From NCBI RefSeq assembly GCF_000153225.1, contig NZ_CH724148.1, positions 1,630,842-1,694,841 on the forward strand: a stretch of 64,000 nucleotides of DNA, given 5' to 3'. The notes below the pieces were generated by a model that saw nothing but the letters and a program-made list of their open reading frames with translations, was not told where the DNA came from and ran no database searches. Shown in pieces: positions 17,622 to 25,583 of the stretch (its first letter is position 1; each line of letters begins with the position of its first letter). Both the position numbers and the translations under genes were made by a program. The DNA comes from Polaribacter irgensii 23-P. Lineage in GTDB: Bacteria > Bacteroidota > Bacteroidia > Flavobacteriales > Flavobacteriaceae.

Positions 17622-18620
17622 ATGATACTTCTAAGGTCGAAAATAGACAAAATTGCATTGTTGGTAGTTTTGATTATTGCTATTGGAACGATTGGTTACA
17701 TGTGGCTCTCAGAATATAATTTTGTAGACGCTTTGTACATGACCGTAATTACGGTAACCACTGTTGGTTTTGGAGAACTCCAGCCTTTTTCTCCAGAAGA
17801 AAAAATTTTTACAATATTTTTAATTTCAACAAGTATTATCATTTTTGGATATGCAGTTTCTGCATTTTCAGAATATTTGGTAAGTGGTAAATTATTTGAA
17901 CATTTTAAACAAAAGAGTGTGGAAAAGCAAATAGGATATTTAAATGGGCATACCATTGTTTGTGGTTATGGTAGAAACGGAAATCAAGCGATTTTAAAGC
18001 TTGGTAATTACAAAAGAAAGTTTGTGGTTGTTGAGAAGAATAAAGAAAAGATCGCAGGGCTAGACACCGCTGGAATTTTAAATATTGAGGGAGATGCCAC
18101 TTTGGATGAAACGCTGCTAAGAGCAGGAATTGAGAAAGCCGCTTTTTTAATAACTGCGCTGCCGTCAGATGCAGACAATCTTTTTGTTGTTTTAACAGCG
18201 AGTCAGTTAAATAAAGAGTGCGTTATTATCAGCAGAGCTTCAAGTGAATCTTCCTATAAAAAATTGAAATTTGCAGGTGCGAGCAATGTTATTATGCCCG
18301 ATAAGTTAGGTGGAGACCACATGGCCTCTTTGGTAGCAACACCCGATGTAATTGAATTTGTAGACCGTTTAACCATCGAGGGAGAGACTACGGCAAATCT
18401 AGAAGAGGTTGCGGTAAATGACCTCCCAGAAAAATATTTGAATAAGACTATTTTAGATTTAGATATTAGAAGGAAAACAGGATGTACGGTTATTGGCTTT
18501 AAAAATCCCGATAAGAATTATATTATAAATCCTGAGGCGGACATTGTATTGGTTGCAGATTCTCAATTAATTATTTTAGGAAGACCTGAGCAAATTATTA
18601 AATTAAGAAAGGTCTTTTAA
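17622..18620 (+). CDS. Potassium channel with TrkA-N (RCK) domains
   Basis: A 332 aa ion channel subunit. Two transmembrane helices (LLVVLIIAIGTIGYMWL and IFTIFLISTSIIIFGYAV) flank a pore loop with the selectivity filter TTVGFGE. A cytosolic RCK module follows, with the Rossmann motif TIVCGYGRNGNQA and then a TrkA-C domain near the C-terminus. It is a MthK/Kch-type gated K+ channel, probably controlled by nucleotide or divalent ligand. I prefer the ATG at 17622, directly before LLRSKIDKIALLVV. It follows the PspC-like gene by 4 bp. Confidence 0.9.
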   Translation: MILLRSKIDKIALLVVLIIAIGTIGYMWLSEYNFVDALYMTVITVTTVGFGELQPFSPEEKIFTIFLISTSIIIFGYAVSAFSEYLVSGKLFEHFKQKSVEKQIGYLNGHTIVCGYGRNGNQAILKLGNYKRKFVVVEKNKEKIAGLDTAGILNIEGDATLDETLLRAGIEKAAFLITALPSDADNLFVVLTASQLNKECVIISRASSESSYKKLKFAGASNVIMPDKLGGDHMASLVATPDVIEFVDRLTIEGETTANLEEVAVNDLPEKYLNKTILDLDIRRKTGCTVIGFKNPDKNYIINPEADIVLVADSQLIILGRPEQIIKLRKVF

Positions 18621-18706
18621 AATCGAAGTTAGGCGAGAAAAACAATCGTTTTATTTGAGAAGAAAAGAAGCTTTCCACGTTTTATGAAGATGTAGTCAAA
18701 AGATAT

Positions 18707-19618
18707 ATAAAAGAAGTACTTATTACTGGAAGTAAAGGTTTACTTGGACATTCCTTACTGCAACTCTTGTTAAAAGAGAAGACTAAGTACCAGGTCTTTG
18801 GTTTTTCAAGAGGGGGTAATAGGATTGGTAGAAAAGACTTTACTTATTGTGAAATTGATGTGACTGCGGAGTGCCTGCTTAAAAATAAAATTAGTGAAAT
18901 TCAACCAGATTTTATTATTAATACCGTAGCAATGACAAATGTTGATGCTTGTGAAACTCAAAAATAGGCTTGTTTTCCAATAAATGTTACTGTTGTCAAA
19001 TAGTTGACGGAAATTTCTGAACAACTCAACATTCATGTAATTCATATTTCTACAGATTTTATTTTTGATGGAAAAAAAGGCAACTATAAAGAAACCGATA
19101 TTCCAAATCCGGTAAATTATTACGGCGCGAGTAAGTTAAACTTTGAAGCTATTTTGACTGCTTCAGCGATTCAGAACACGATCTTGAGAACAACCCTAGT
19201 ATATGGAAAAGTGCCACAGGTGACCAACAGTAATATTGTACTTTGGGTAAAAAAAATGTTGGAAGAAAAGTAACCAGTTACCATGGTAGTTGATCAATTT
19301 AGAGCACCCACCTATGCAGAAGATCTAGCCTTAGCATGCAAGATTTCTATGGATACCAAGGCCATTGGAATTTTTAATGTTTGTTCAAATGAAATACTGA
19401 GTATGTATCAAATTGCATAACAGGTTGCACTTGTTTTTGAATTGGATATTAATTTAATACAACCAATAACAACAGCAGTATTGAATCAGACCGCTGTGCG
19501 ACCTGCTAAAACAGGTTTCGACCTGATAAAAATAAATACAGAATTAAGATTGTATTCGCAATCATTCAAAGAAGATTTGCAGAGGTTTAAGGAAATGATG
19601 CAGCAAAATTATATTTAA
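18707..19618 (+). pseudogene. dTDP-4-dehydrorhamnose reductase-like (RmlD/RfbD family) pseudogene
   Basis: A single reading frame of 304 codons matches an RmlD-type SDR from end to end. It has the nucleotide loop VLITGSKGLLGHSLL, then [31 protein letters not shown], the catalytic YxxxK region [23 protein letters not shown], and a C-terminus RPAKTGFDLIKI. The frame is broken by TAG at 18965 and 19004 minus 3 (codon 19001-19003), TAA at 19271, and a TAA within the sequence following MYQIA near 19418. No ATG is found at the expected start, where ATA (18707) stands. There are no indels. In life the enzyme makes dTDP-L-rhamnose or related sugars. No other nucleotide-sugar gene is nearby, so this is a stray remnant. 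Confidence 0.85.
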
Positions 19619-19639
19619 CAGTTAAAAATTGTTAAATGA

Positions 19640-19660
19640 GTTTTTTTTTTAGGATCTTGC
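19640..19660 (+). repeat. Leader motif copy 1 upstream of AGCS symporter
   Basis: G-T(10)-AGGATCTTGC, 33 bp before the start codon of the first symporter. The same block, with nine T, precedes the second symporter at 21397-21416. Here it is preceded by an ATG at 19636 that opens a 13-codon frame ending at 19677. The role is unknown: it may be a promoter or regulator site, or a duplicated relic. Confidence 0.6.
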
Positions 19661-19693
19661 AAAACACAAAATATTAACCAATTCAAATATCGT

Positions 19694-21304
19694 ATGTACA
19701 AAAAACTTATTTCAATGCTTCTTTTAGCATTTCCAATGTTAATCTCGGCACAAGAGTTGACAATAGATGAACAAATAGAAGAAAAATTTAAACCTTTTGC
19801 TGATGCCGTTAGTGCGGTTGTTTTTTATCCAATCTCAATTGCAGGTATCGATGTTCCAATTGTAGTTATTCTTTTATTATCTGGAGCTTTCTTTTTTACA
19901 TTGTACTTTAAGTTTTCTAACATTACTTTGTTAGGTGTTGCCATAAGAGCCACCAACGGTAAATATGATGAGGTTGATCACAATTCACAGGATGATATTT
20001 CTGAGGAAGATGTTGCAGGAAGTGATGGTGATGAAGTTGTTAAAATTAAAGGAGTCGTTGGAGAGGTTACACATTTTCAAGCTTTAACAGCCGCCTTATC
20101 TGCAACTGTGGGCTTAGGTAATATTGCAGGAGTTGCAGTTGCAATTGCAATTGGGGGTCCAGGTGCCACAGTATGGATGATTTTAGCCGGGTTTTTAGGA
20201 ATGTCTACCAAGTTAGTGGAGGCTACCTTAGGTGTTAAGTATAGAGAAGTAGGTCCTGATGGGAAAATATATGGAGGCCCAATGTATTACTTAAAAAAAG
20301 GTTTAAAAGAAAAGAATCTAGCAGGATTAGGAAAAGTGTTAGCTGGATTATATGCTGTCTTTGTAGTTGGAGGTTCTTTTGGAGGTGGAAATATGTTTCA
20401 AGCGAACCAGGCAGCAGCGCAATTTAAACAACTTTTTGATATTCAGTCTGGGTTCATATTTGGACTTGTATTGGCAGTATTAGTTGGTGTGGTAATTATT
20501 GGCGGAATTAAAAGAATAGGAAGAGTAACAGAAAAAATAGTGCCTTTTATGGCAATTATGTTTGTAGGTGCTTCTCTAATTATACTTGCAATGAATTTTA
20601 GTATTATTCCAGAGGCCATGGGTCAGATTTGGGACGGCGCTTTTAAACAAACTTCTGTCGTGGGAGGTTTAATAGGGGTAATGATTGTTGGTTTTCAAAG
20701 AGCAGCTTTTTCAAATGAAGCAGGTGTTGGATCAGCATCTATTGCGCATGCTGCAGTAAAAACTAAATTTCCAGCGAGTGAAGGTATTGTAGCGTCCATT
20801 GGGCCGTTTGTAGATACTGTAATTATTTGTTCTATGACCGCTTTAGTTATTGTAGTTACCAATTTAAAAAGTAACTTGTTTACGTATGGTAACTTAGATT
20901 CAAAAAGTAATGTATTATTAAATGCAACCAACGAACCTATTAACGGTGTGGATTTAACATCTGTTGCTTTTGATTCTGCAATTCCCAATTTTTCGATTCT
21001 GCTAACAGTAGCCGTGATTTTATTCGCTTTTTCATCGATGCTTTCTTGGTCGTATTACGGAATACAAGGATGGACATACTTATTTGGAAAAGGTAAGATA
21101 TCAGACATTACGTACAAAGCATTGTTTTTAGCATTTGTTGTAATCGGTGCATCTTCTACTTTAGGGTCTGTAATTGAGTTTTCTGACGCTATGATCTTTG
21201 CAATGGTCTTTCCTAATATTATAGGTCTGTTATTACTAGCTCCAAAGGTAAAAGTTGAGCTGGCGCGCTATTTAAAGGCGATTGATCATAAAAGAAAAGA
21301 ATAG
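19694..21304 (+). CDS. AGCS-family sodium:alanine/glycine symporter, copy 1
   Basis: Inner-membrane transporter importing alanine or glycine with sodium. The 536 aa protein has the family hallmark GEVTHFQALTAALSATVGLG followed by GVAVAIAIGGPGATVWM, then GSFGGGNMFQ and SNEAGVGSASIAHAA, with about ten hydrophobic segments. It starts with a cleavable-looking leader (ISMLLLAFPMLISAQ) and an acidic loop (DDISEEDVAGSDGDE) inserted before the core. It forms a tandem pair with the next gene, sharing most core motifs but diverged elsewhere. The substrate is inferred from the family only. Confidence 0.93.
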   Translation: MYKKLISMLLLAFPMLISAQELTIDEQIEEKFKPFADAVSAVVFYPISIAGIDVPIVVILLLSGAFFFTLYFKFSNITLLGVAIRATNGKYDEVDHNSQDDISEEDVAGSDGDEVVKIKGVVGEVTHFQALTAALSATVGLGNIAGVAVAIAIGGPGATVWMILAGFLGMSTKLVEATLGVKYREVGPDGKIYGGPMYYLKKGLKEKNLAGLGKVLAGLYAVFVVGGSFGGGNMFQANQAAAQFKQLFDIQSGFIFGLVLAVLVGVVIIGGIKRIGRVTEKIVPFMAIMFVGASLIILAMNFSIIPEAMGQIWDGAFKQTSVVGGLIGVMIVGFQRAAFSNEAGVGSASIAHAAVKTKFPASEGIVASIGPFVDTVIICSMTALVIVVTNLKSNLFTYGNLDSKSNVLLNATNEPINGVDLTSVAFDSAIPNFSILLTVAVILFAFSSMLSWSYYGIQGWTYLFGKGKISDITYKALFLAFVVIGASSTLGSVIEFSDAMIFAMVFPNIIGLLLLAPKVKVELARYLKAIDHKRKE

Positions 21305-21327
21305 CTTTTAATAAGATAAATTTTTAA

Positions 21328-21378
21328 AATCCCGTTTCTGTGATCTGTAAAAGATCATAGAAACGGGATTTTTTTAAT
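21328..21378 (+). terminator. Intrinsic terminator between the two symporters
   Basis: A long stem (arms 21328-21346 and 21352-21370, core TCCCGTTTCTGTGATCT with one G-U pair) and a short loop, followed by a T run. The two symporters are therefore probably separate transcription units. Confidence 0.88.
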
Positions 21379-21396
21379 ATAATTTTGTCATTTTTG

Positions 21397-21416
21397 GTTT
21401 TTTTTTAGGATCTTGC
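21397..21416 (+). repeat. Leader motif copy 2 upstream of second AGCS symporter
   Basis: G-T(9)-AGGATCTTGC, 23 bp before the chosen ATG, matching the block at 19640-19660. It lies after the terminator, so it sits where a promoter for the second symporter is expected. Confidence 0.6.
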
Positions 21417-21439
21417 GCAGCAAAAAATCAAAATATATT

Positions 21440-23032
21440 ATGAGTAAAAAACTTCTTTCGTTGTTATTTTTAGCAACACCCTTTTTTACGTTTGCGCAAG
21501 ACAAGGGTTTAGATCAGCAGATTGATGAAGCTTTTGGAAATGCAACAGGATGGTTTGTAGAGATTATTTTTTATCAGATACCGTTTTCTGACGCTATTCG
21601 TATTTACTGGGTATTATTCCCATTAATTTTTGGGGCAGTATACTTCACTTTTTATTTTAAATTCATAAATTTTAGAGGTTTTTTTACTTCAATAAATATT
21701 GTGAGAGGTAAATATGACGAGTTAGAAAATAGAGTAGACCACAAGGTGGAGATACAAAAATCTACATTTACAAATGAAGAAGACAATCCAGATACCATAA
21801 GAATAGAGGGGCATGAAGGAGAGGTTACACACTTTCAAGCATTAACGGCAGCTCTATCTGCAACGGTAGGTTTGGGTAATATTGCAGGTGTTGCAATTGC
21901 GGTGTCAATCGGTGGTGCAGGTGCTACTTTATGGATGATTGTTGCCGGTTTTTTAGGAATGGCGTCTAAATTTGTAGAATGTACTTTAGGTGTCAAGTAC
22001 AGAGATATTGAGGCGGATGGAACTGTTTTCGGGGGTCCAATGTATTATTTAACCAAAGGATTAAAAAATAAAACATTAGGAAAAATATTAGCAGCATTAT
22101 TTGCAATCTTCGTAATTGGAGGTTCTTTTGGAGGTGGAAATATGTTTCAAGTGAATCAAGCTTTTCAATTGGTAGAAAATATTACTACGCCAGTTGGTGG
22201 GGTTTCTATTTTACACGGTAAAGTATGGTTATTTGGATTGATAATGGCTGTTTTAGTAGGTATTGTAATTATTGGAGGAATAAAAAAAATAGCAAAAGTA
22301 ACCGATAAGATTGTTCCTTTTATGGTAGCAATTTACGTGGTAGCCTCTCTTTTTGTAATCCTTTCAAATTATGATATGATTGGTAATGCATTCTTGCAAA
22401 TTTATAATGGCGCATTTAGTCCTGAGGGAATGGCAGGGGGTACCGTTGGAGTCTTAGTGCAAGGATTTAGAAGGGCAGCTTTTTCAAATGAAGCAGGTAT
22501 TGGTTCTGCATCTATTGCGCACTCTGCAGTAAAAACAAAATATGCAGCAAGTGAAGGTATGGTTGCTTTATTAGAACCATTTATTGATACCGTTGTGGTT
22601 TGTACAATGACCGCTTTGGTTTTAATTATTACTGGAAATGTTACGGCAGAGAATGCCTCTTTAAATGATGCGCAAGCAATTTTACTCACTTCAGGAGCTT
22701 TTGAATCAGCTATTTCTTGGTTTCCATACGTGTTAACAGTGGCAGTGGTTCTGTTTGCATTTAGCTCTATGATATCCTGGTCTTACTACGGTTTTCAGGG
22801 TTGGGCTTATCTATTTGGTAGATCAAAAAACATGGAATATACGTACAAAGTAATCTTTTGTATCTTCGTAATCATTGGTGCAGCGGCAAGTTTAGATTCT
22901 GTAATTGGTTTTGCAGACGCAATGGTTTTTGCCATGATGGTTCCAAACATGATTGGTCTTATTCTTTTGGCACCAAAAGTAAAAGAAGAATTAAAAAGGT
23001 ATATGGAGGCTATAAAAGCAGACAAAGCATAA
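21440..23032 (+). CDS. AGCS-family sodium:alanine/glycine symporter, copy 2
   Basis: Second sodium-coupled amino-acid importer, 530 aa from the ATG at 21440 (MSKKLLSLLFLATPFFTFAQ, a signal-like leader). An upstream TTG would add nine residues but lies in the shared leader motif. It has the same core: GEVTHFQALTAALSATVGLG, GSFGGGNMFQVNQ, SNEAGIGSASIAHSA and SSMISWSYYGFQGWAYLFG. It differs from copy 1 in the loop before the core and in the segment after the first third (VENITTPVGGVSILHGK). The tandem arrangement points to an old duplication followed by divergence, perhaps in substrate or regulation. Confidence 0.93.
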   Translation: MSKKLLSLLFLATPFFTFAQDKGLDQQIDEAFGNATGWFVEIIFYQIPFSDAIRIYWVLFPLIFGAVYFTFYFKFINFRGFFTSINIVRGKYDELENRVDHKVEIQKSTFTNEEDNPDTIRIEGHEGEVTHFQALTAALSATVGLGNIAGVAIAVSIGGAGATLWMIVAGFLGMASKFVECTLGVKYRDIEADGTVFGGPMYYLTKGLKNKTLGKILAALFAIFVIGGSFGGGNMFQVNQAFQLVENITTPVGGVSILHGKVWLFGLIMAVLVGIVIIGGIKKIAKVTDKIVPFMVAIYVVASLFVILSNYDMIGNAFLQIYNGAFSPEGMAGGTVGVLVQGFRRAAFSNEAGIGSASIAHSAVKTKYAASEGMVALLEPFIDTVVVCTMTALVLIITGNVTAENASLNDAQAILLTSGAFESAISWFPYVLTVAVVLFAFSSMISWSYYGFQGWAYLFGRSKNMEYTYKVIFCIFVIIGAAASLDSVIGFADAMVFAMMVPNMIGLILLAPKVKEELKRYMEAIKADKA

Positions 23033-23040
23033 AAAAATAT

Positions 23041-23928
23041 ATGAACATTTTTAAATCCCATTTCTGGCATGACAAAGGCCAAAGGAATGGGATTATCTTA
23101 TTGGGGGTACTTATTCTAGTTTTTCAAATAATTGTTGTTTTTGTTGATTTTTCTATAGCTGAGAAAGAAGATTTAGAAACTCCTGAAGTGGATGCCTTTT
23201 ATACGCAGATAGAGCGCATAAAAGCACTTCGTTTGGAGAGTAAAAAGTTTAAGCTATACCCATTTAATCCCAATTATATTACAGATTACAAAGGCGCTCA
23301 ATTAGGGATGTCTTTAGTTGCTATAGACAAACTTCTCACTTTTCGGAAAACCGGTAAATTTATCAATTCCAAAAAGGCTTTCCAAGAGGTAACAGGAATT
23401 TCAGACACGCTTCTAGAAAAAATAAGTCCTTTTTTTAAATTCCCAGATTGGGTAAAGAACCAGCAGAGAAAAAAGAAAGTGGATGCGTTTGATAAAAAAT
23501 TCACTAAATATGTAATTTCGAAAAGAACAACTACAGATTTAAATAAGGCGACCATAGAGGATTTAAAAACGATTGAAGGAATTGGGGTTGTGCTTTCTAA
23601 AAGAATTATTAAGTATCGTTCTAAATTGCAAGGTTTTTCTATGGAGCGGCAGCTACTTGAAGTCTGGGGTTTAAAGCCAGAGATTGCGGACGATATATGG
23701 ACTACTTTCAATATTTACAAATTACCGAATATTCAAAAGTTGAACGTAAATACAGTCACATTCAAAGAATTACTGAATACACCCTACGTAGACTATGAAT
23801 TGTGCAAGAAAATTTTTGAATATAGAGATGCGGTTGCAGAGCTTCAAAACATTTCAGAATTAACAAATATCCAAGGTTTTCCATTGGATTTGTATGATAG
23901 AATAGTCTTATATTTGATGGTTCAATAA
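23041..23928 (+). CDS. Membrane-anchored helix-hairpin-helix (ComEA-like) protein
   Basis: A 295 aa protein with an N-terminal membrane anchor (GIILLGVLILVFQIIVVFVDF) and repeated HhH units. These include LNKATIEDLKTIEGIGVVLSKRI, here quoted only as IEDLKTIEGIGVVLSKRI, then QLLEVWGLKPEIADDIW and LNVNTVTFKELLNTPYVDYE. HhH motifs of this ComEA/psaU type bind DNA without sequence specificity, so a periplasmic DNA-binding role such as DNA uptake is possible but unproven. I chose the ATG at 23041; an in-frame upstream extension overlaps the symporter and looks non-coding. It follows the symporter by 8 bp. Confidence 0.85.
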   Translation: MNIFKSHFWHDKGQRNGIILLGVLILVFQIIVVFVDFSIAEKEDLETPEVDAFYTQIERIKALRLESKKFKLYPFNPNYITDYKGAQLGMSLVAIDKLLTFRKTGKFINSKKAFQEVTGISDTLLEKISPFFKFPDWVKNQQRKKKVDAFDKKFTKYVISKRTTTDLNKATIEDLKTIEGIGVVLSKRIIKYRSKLQGFSMERQLLEVWGLKPEIADDIWTTFNIYKLPNIQKLNVNTVTFKELLNTPYVDYELCKKIFEYRDAVAELQNISELTNIQGFPLDLYDRIVLYLMVQ

Positions 23929-23948
23929 ACCACTAAAATTCATGTTAA

Positions 23949-25115
23949 ATGGGTAGTCTATATTTTACAGAAGAGCACGAAGTTTTTCGCGCTAGTTTTA
24001 AGGATTTTTTGCACAAAGAAGTAGTTCCTTTTATCGATAAATGGGAAAAGACGGGTACTATCGAAAGGTTTATTTGGAAGAAGTTTGGGGATATGGGATA
24101 TTTCGGACTTTCAACGCCAGAGGAATACGGAGGCCTGGGTTTGGATTTATTTTACACAATAATTTTTCTTGAAGAGTTACAGAAAATTAATTCTGGTGGT
24201 TTTGCGGCGGCTATTTGGGCGCATGAATATTTAGCAATGACGCATCTGAACAAAGAAGGTGACGATTTTATTAAAAATAAATATTTGTTACCAAGTGTTG
24301 CAGGGGAAATGGTTGGGTGTTTGTGTATTACAGAACCTTTTGGAGGTTCAGATGTTGCAGGGATGCGCTCTACAGCTGCAAAACAGGGAGATAAATATAT
24401 TTTAAATGGTTCAAAAACCTTTATTACAAATGGGGTTTATTCGGATTACTTAATTGTTGCGGCAAAGACAGATCCTTCAGATAAATACAAAGGGATTAGC
24501 CTTTTTGTAGTAGATAGAAGTTCGAAAGGATTGTCTGCAACGAAGCTAGATAAGTTGGGATGGCGCGCATCAGATACCGCAGAGCTTGCGTTTGACAATG
24601 TAGAAATCCCATTAGAAAACAGGTTGGGAGAAGAAGGTAAAGGATTTCCATACATTATGCAACATTTTGCTTTGGAACGCTTAATAATGGGCGTAAATGC
24701 ACATGCAAGAGCAGAATTTGCTTTAGATTATGCCGTTGATTATATTCAGGAAAGAGTGGCTTTTGGAAAGTCTTTAGATCAATTTCAGGCATTGAGACAT
24801 AAGATTGCAGAAATGGCAAGTAAAGTAGATATGTGTCGGGAGTATAATTATTCAATCACGAAGCGATTGGATGCGGGGGCTTACGTTGTTAAAGAAGCAA
24901 GTATTTCGAAGTTGTTATCAACAAAAATGGCAGATGAAGTAATTTATGATGCCCTCCAGATGTTAGGCGGGTATGGATATATTGAAGATTACCCGATGGC
25001 ACGTTTGTTAAGAGATAGTAGGTTAGGGCCTATTGGTGGCGGAACTTCAGAGATTTTAAAAGAAATTATCGCAAAAATAGTGATTGATAACAAAGAATAT
25101 ACACCCTCTACTTAG
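23949..25115 (+). CDS. Acyl-CoA dehydrogenase family protein
   Basis: FAD-dependent enzyme introducing an alpha-beta double bond in an acyl-CoA. The 388 aa protein shows CLCITEPFGGSDVAGM (FAD/substrate loop), TFITNGVYSDYLIVAAK, QALRHKIAEMA and QMLGGYGYIEDYPMARLLRDSR. The catalytic glutamate of medium-chain enzymes is replaced (GGGTSEI instead of YEGT). A glutamate in FALERLIMG (residue 243) sits where isovaleryl- and long-chain-type enzymes carry theirs, so I infer that subgroup. Electron transfer is presumably via ETF. No fatty-acid or leucine operon is adjacent. Confidence 0.92.
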   Translation: MGSLYFTEEHEVFRASFKDFLHKEVVPFIDKWEKTGTIERFIWKKFGDMGYFGLSTPEEYGGLGLDLFYTIIFLEELQKINSGGFAAAIWAHEYLAMTHLNKEGDDFIKNKYLLPSVAGEMVGCLCITEPFGGSDVAGMRSTAAKQGDKYILNGSKTFITNGVYSDYLIVAAKTDPSDKYKGISLFVVDRSSKGLSATKLDKLGWRASDTAELAFDNVEIPLENRLGEEGKGFPYIMQHFALERLIMGVNAHARAEFALDYAVDYIQERVAFGKSLDQFQALRHKIAEMASKVDMCREYNYSITKRLDAGAYVVKEASISKLLSTKMADEVIYDALQMLGGYGYIEDYPMARLLRDSRLGPIGGGTSEILKEIIAKIVIDNKEYTPST

Positions 25116-25179
25116 TTTTAAATGCTGATTTTAGCATTGTCAAGGTGATTTTATGGAGATTCAAAAATAAGTAAGCGCA

Positions 25180-25213
25180 TTGTCTGTCGTTTCAAAATTT
25201 GTAATTACATTTG
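25180..25213 (+). promoter_or_regulatory. rpsU promoter (TTG-N23-TACATTTG)
   Basis: TTG at 25180-25182 and TACATTTG at 25206-25213, separated by 23 bp. This fits the flavobacterial consensus and leaves a leader of roughly 70 nt before the rpsU start. Confidence 0.65.
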
Positions 25214-25267
25214 CACACTGAAAATTAAATCAATAGCGCACAGCGTTATCTAAAATATAAAGATACT

Positions 25268-25294
25268 ATGAAAGGAGGTGCCAACATATGTTAA
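25268..25294 (+). other. Eight-codon mini-ORF spanning the rpsU Shine-Dalgarno and start
   Basis: ATG at 25268 opens the frame MKGGANIC and stops with TAA at 25292-25294, overlapping the first codons of rpsU (start 25288) in another frame. The Shine-Dalgarno bases lie inside it. It may be chance, or a leader peptide that affects rpsU initiation. Confidence 0.35.
25271..25280 (+). promoter_or_regulatory. Strong Shine-Dalgarno before rpsU
   Basis: AAAGGAGGTG, ending 7 bp before the ATG at 25288, is fully complementary to the classic anti-Shine-Dalgarno core. None of the other genes I checked here has anything similar. In Bacteroidota the anti-SD tail is sequestered on the ribosome by a pocket that includes bS21, the rpsU product, so this site fits bS21 autoregulation. 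Confidence 0.85.
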
Positions 25295-25485
25295 TCATAC
25301 CAATTAAAGAGGGAGAGAATATCGACAGAGCTTTAAAGCGTTACAAAAGAAAATTTGATCGTACAAAAACGATGAAAAACTTGCGTGCAAGAAAGAACTT
25401 TACAAAGCCGTCTGTAGCAAATAGAGCGCAAAGAATTAAAGCGTCTTATGTCCAAGGATTAAGAACGCAGGAAGAAGTAGGTTAA
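25288..25485 (+). CDS. rpsU: 30S ribosomal protein bS21
   Basis: Small-subunit ribosomal protein, 65 aa: it starts MLIIPIKEGENIDRALKRY and is strongly basic throughout, as in Bacteroidota bS21. It lies near the 3' end of 16S rRNA, and in this phylum it helps to bury the anti-Shine-Dalgarno sequence. The start is fixed by a strong SD 7 bp upstream, which is exceptional in this genome. It has its own promoter (25180-25213) and terminator (25508-25546), so it is a single-gene unit. A likely feedback loop: ribosomes lacking bS21 expose their anti-SD and translate rpsU. Confidence 0.96.
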   Translation: MLIIPIKEGENIDRALKRYKRKFDRTKTMKNLRARKNFTKPSVANRAQRIKASYVQGLRTQEEVG

Positions 25486-25507
25486 TAATAACTTATTTTA
25501 GTGTATC

Positions 25508-25546
25508 AATCTCGTACCACATTTTAGTGGTACGAGATTTTTTTTG
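25508..25546 (+). terminator. rpsU terminator
   Basis: Perfect 12-bp stem, ATCTCGTACCAC with its complement at 25527-25538, loop of six, then a run of eight or more T. Confidence 0.93.
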
Positions 25547-25583
25547 CGTTTAATTTTAGTAACTTTGAAATAAAGAGCATCTT

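Noticed and set aside
19636..19677. A 13-codon leader peptide before the first symporter
   Set aside because: The second symporter has the shared motif but no matching ATG, so the peptide itself is not conserved.
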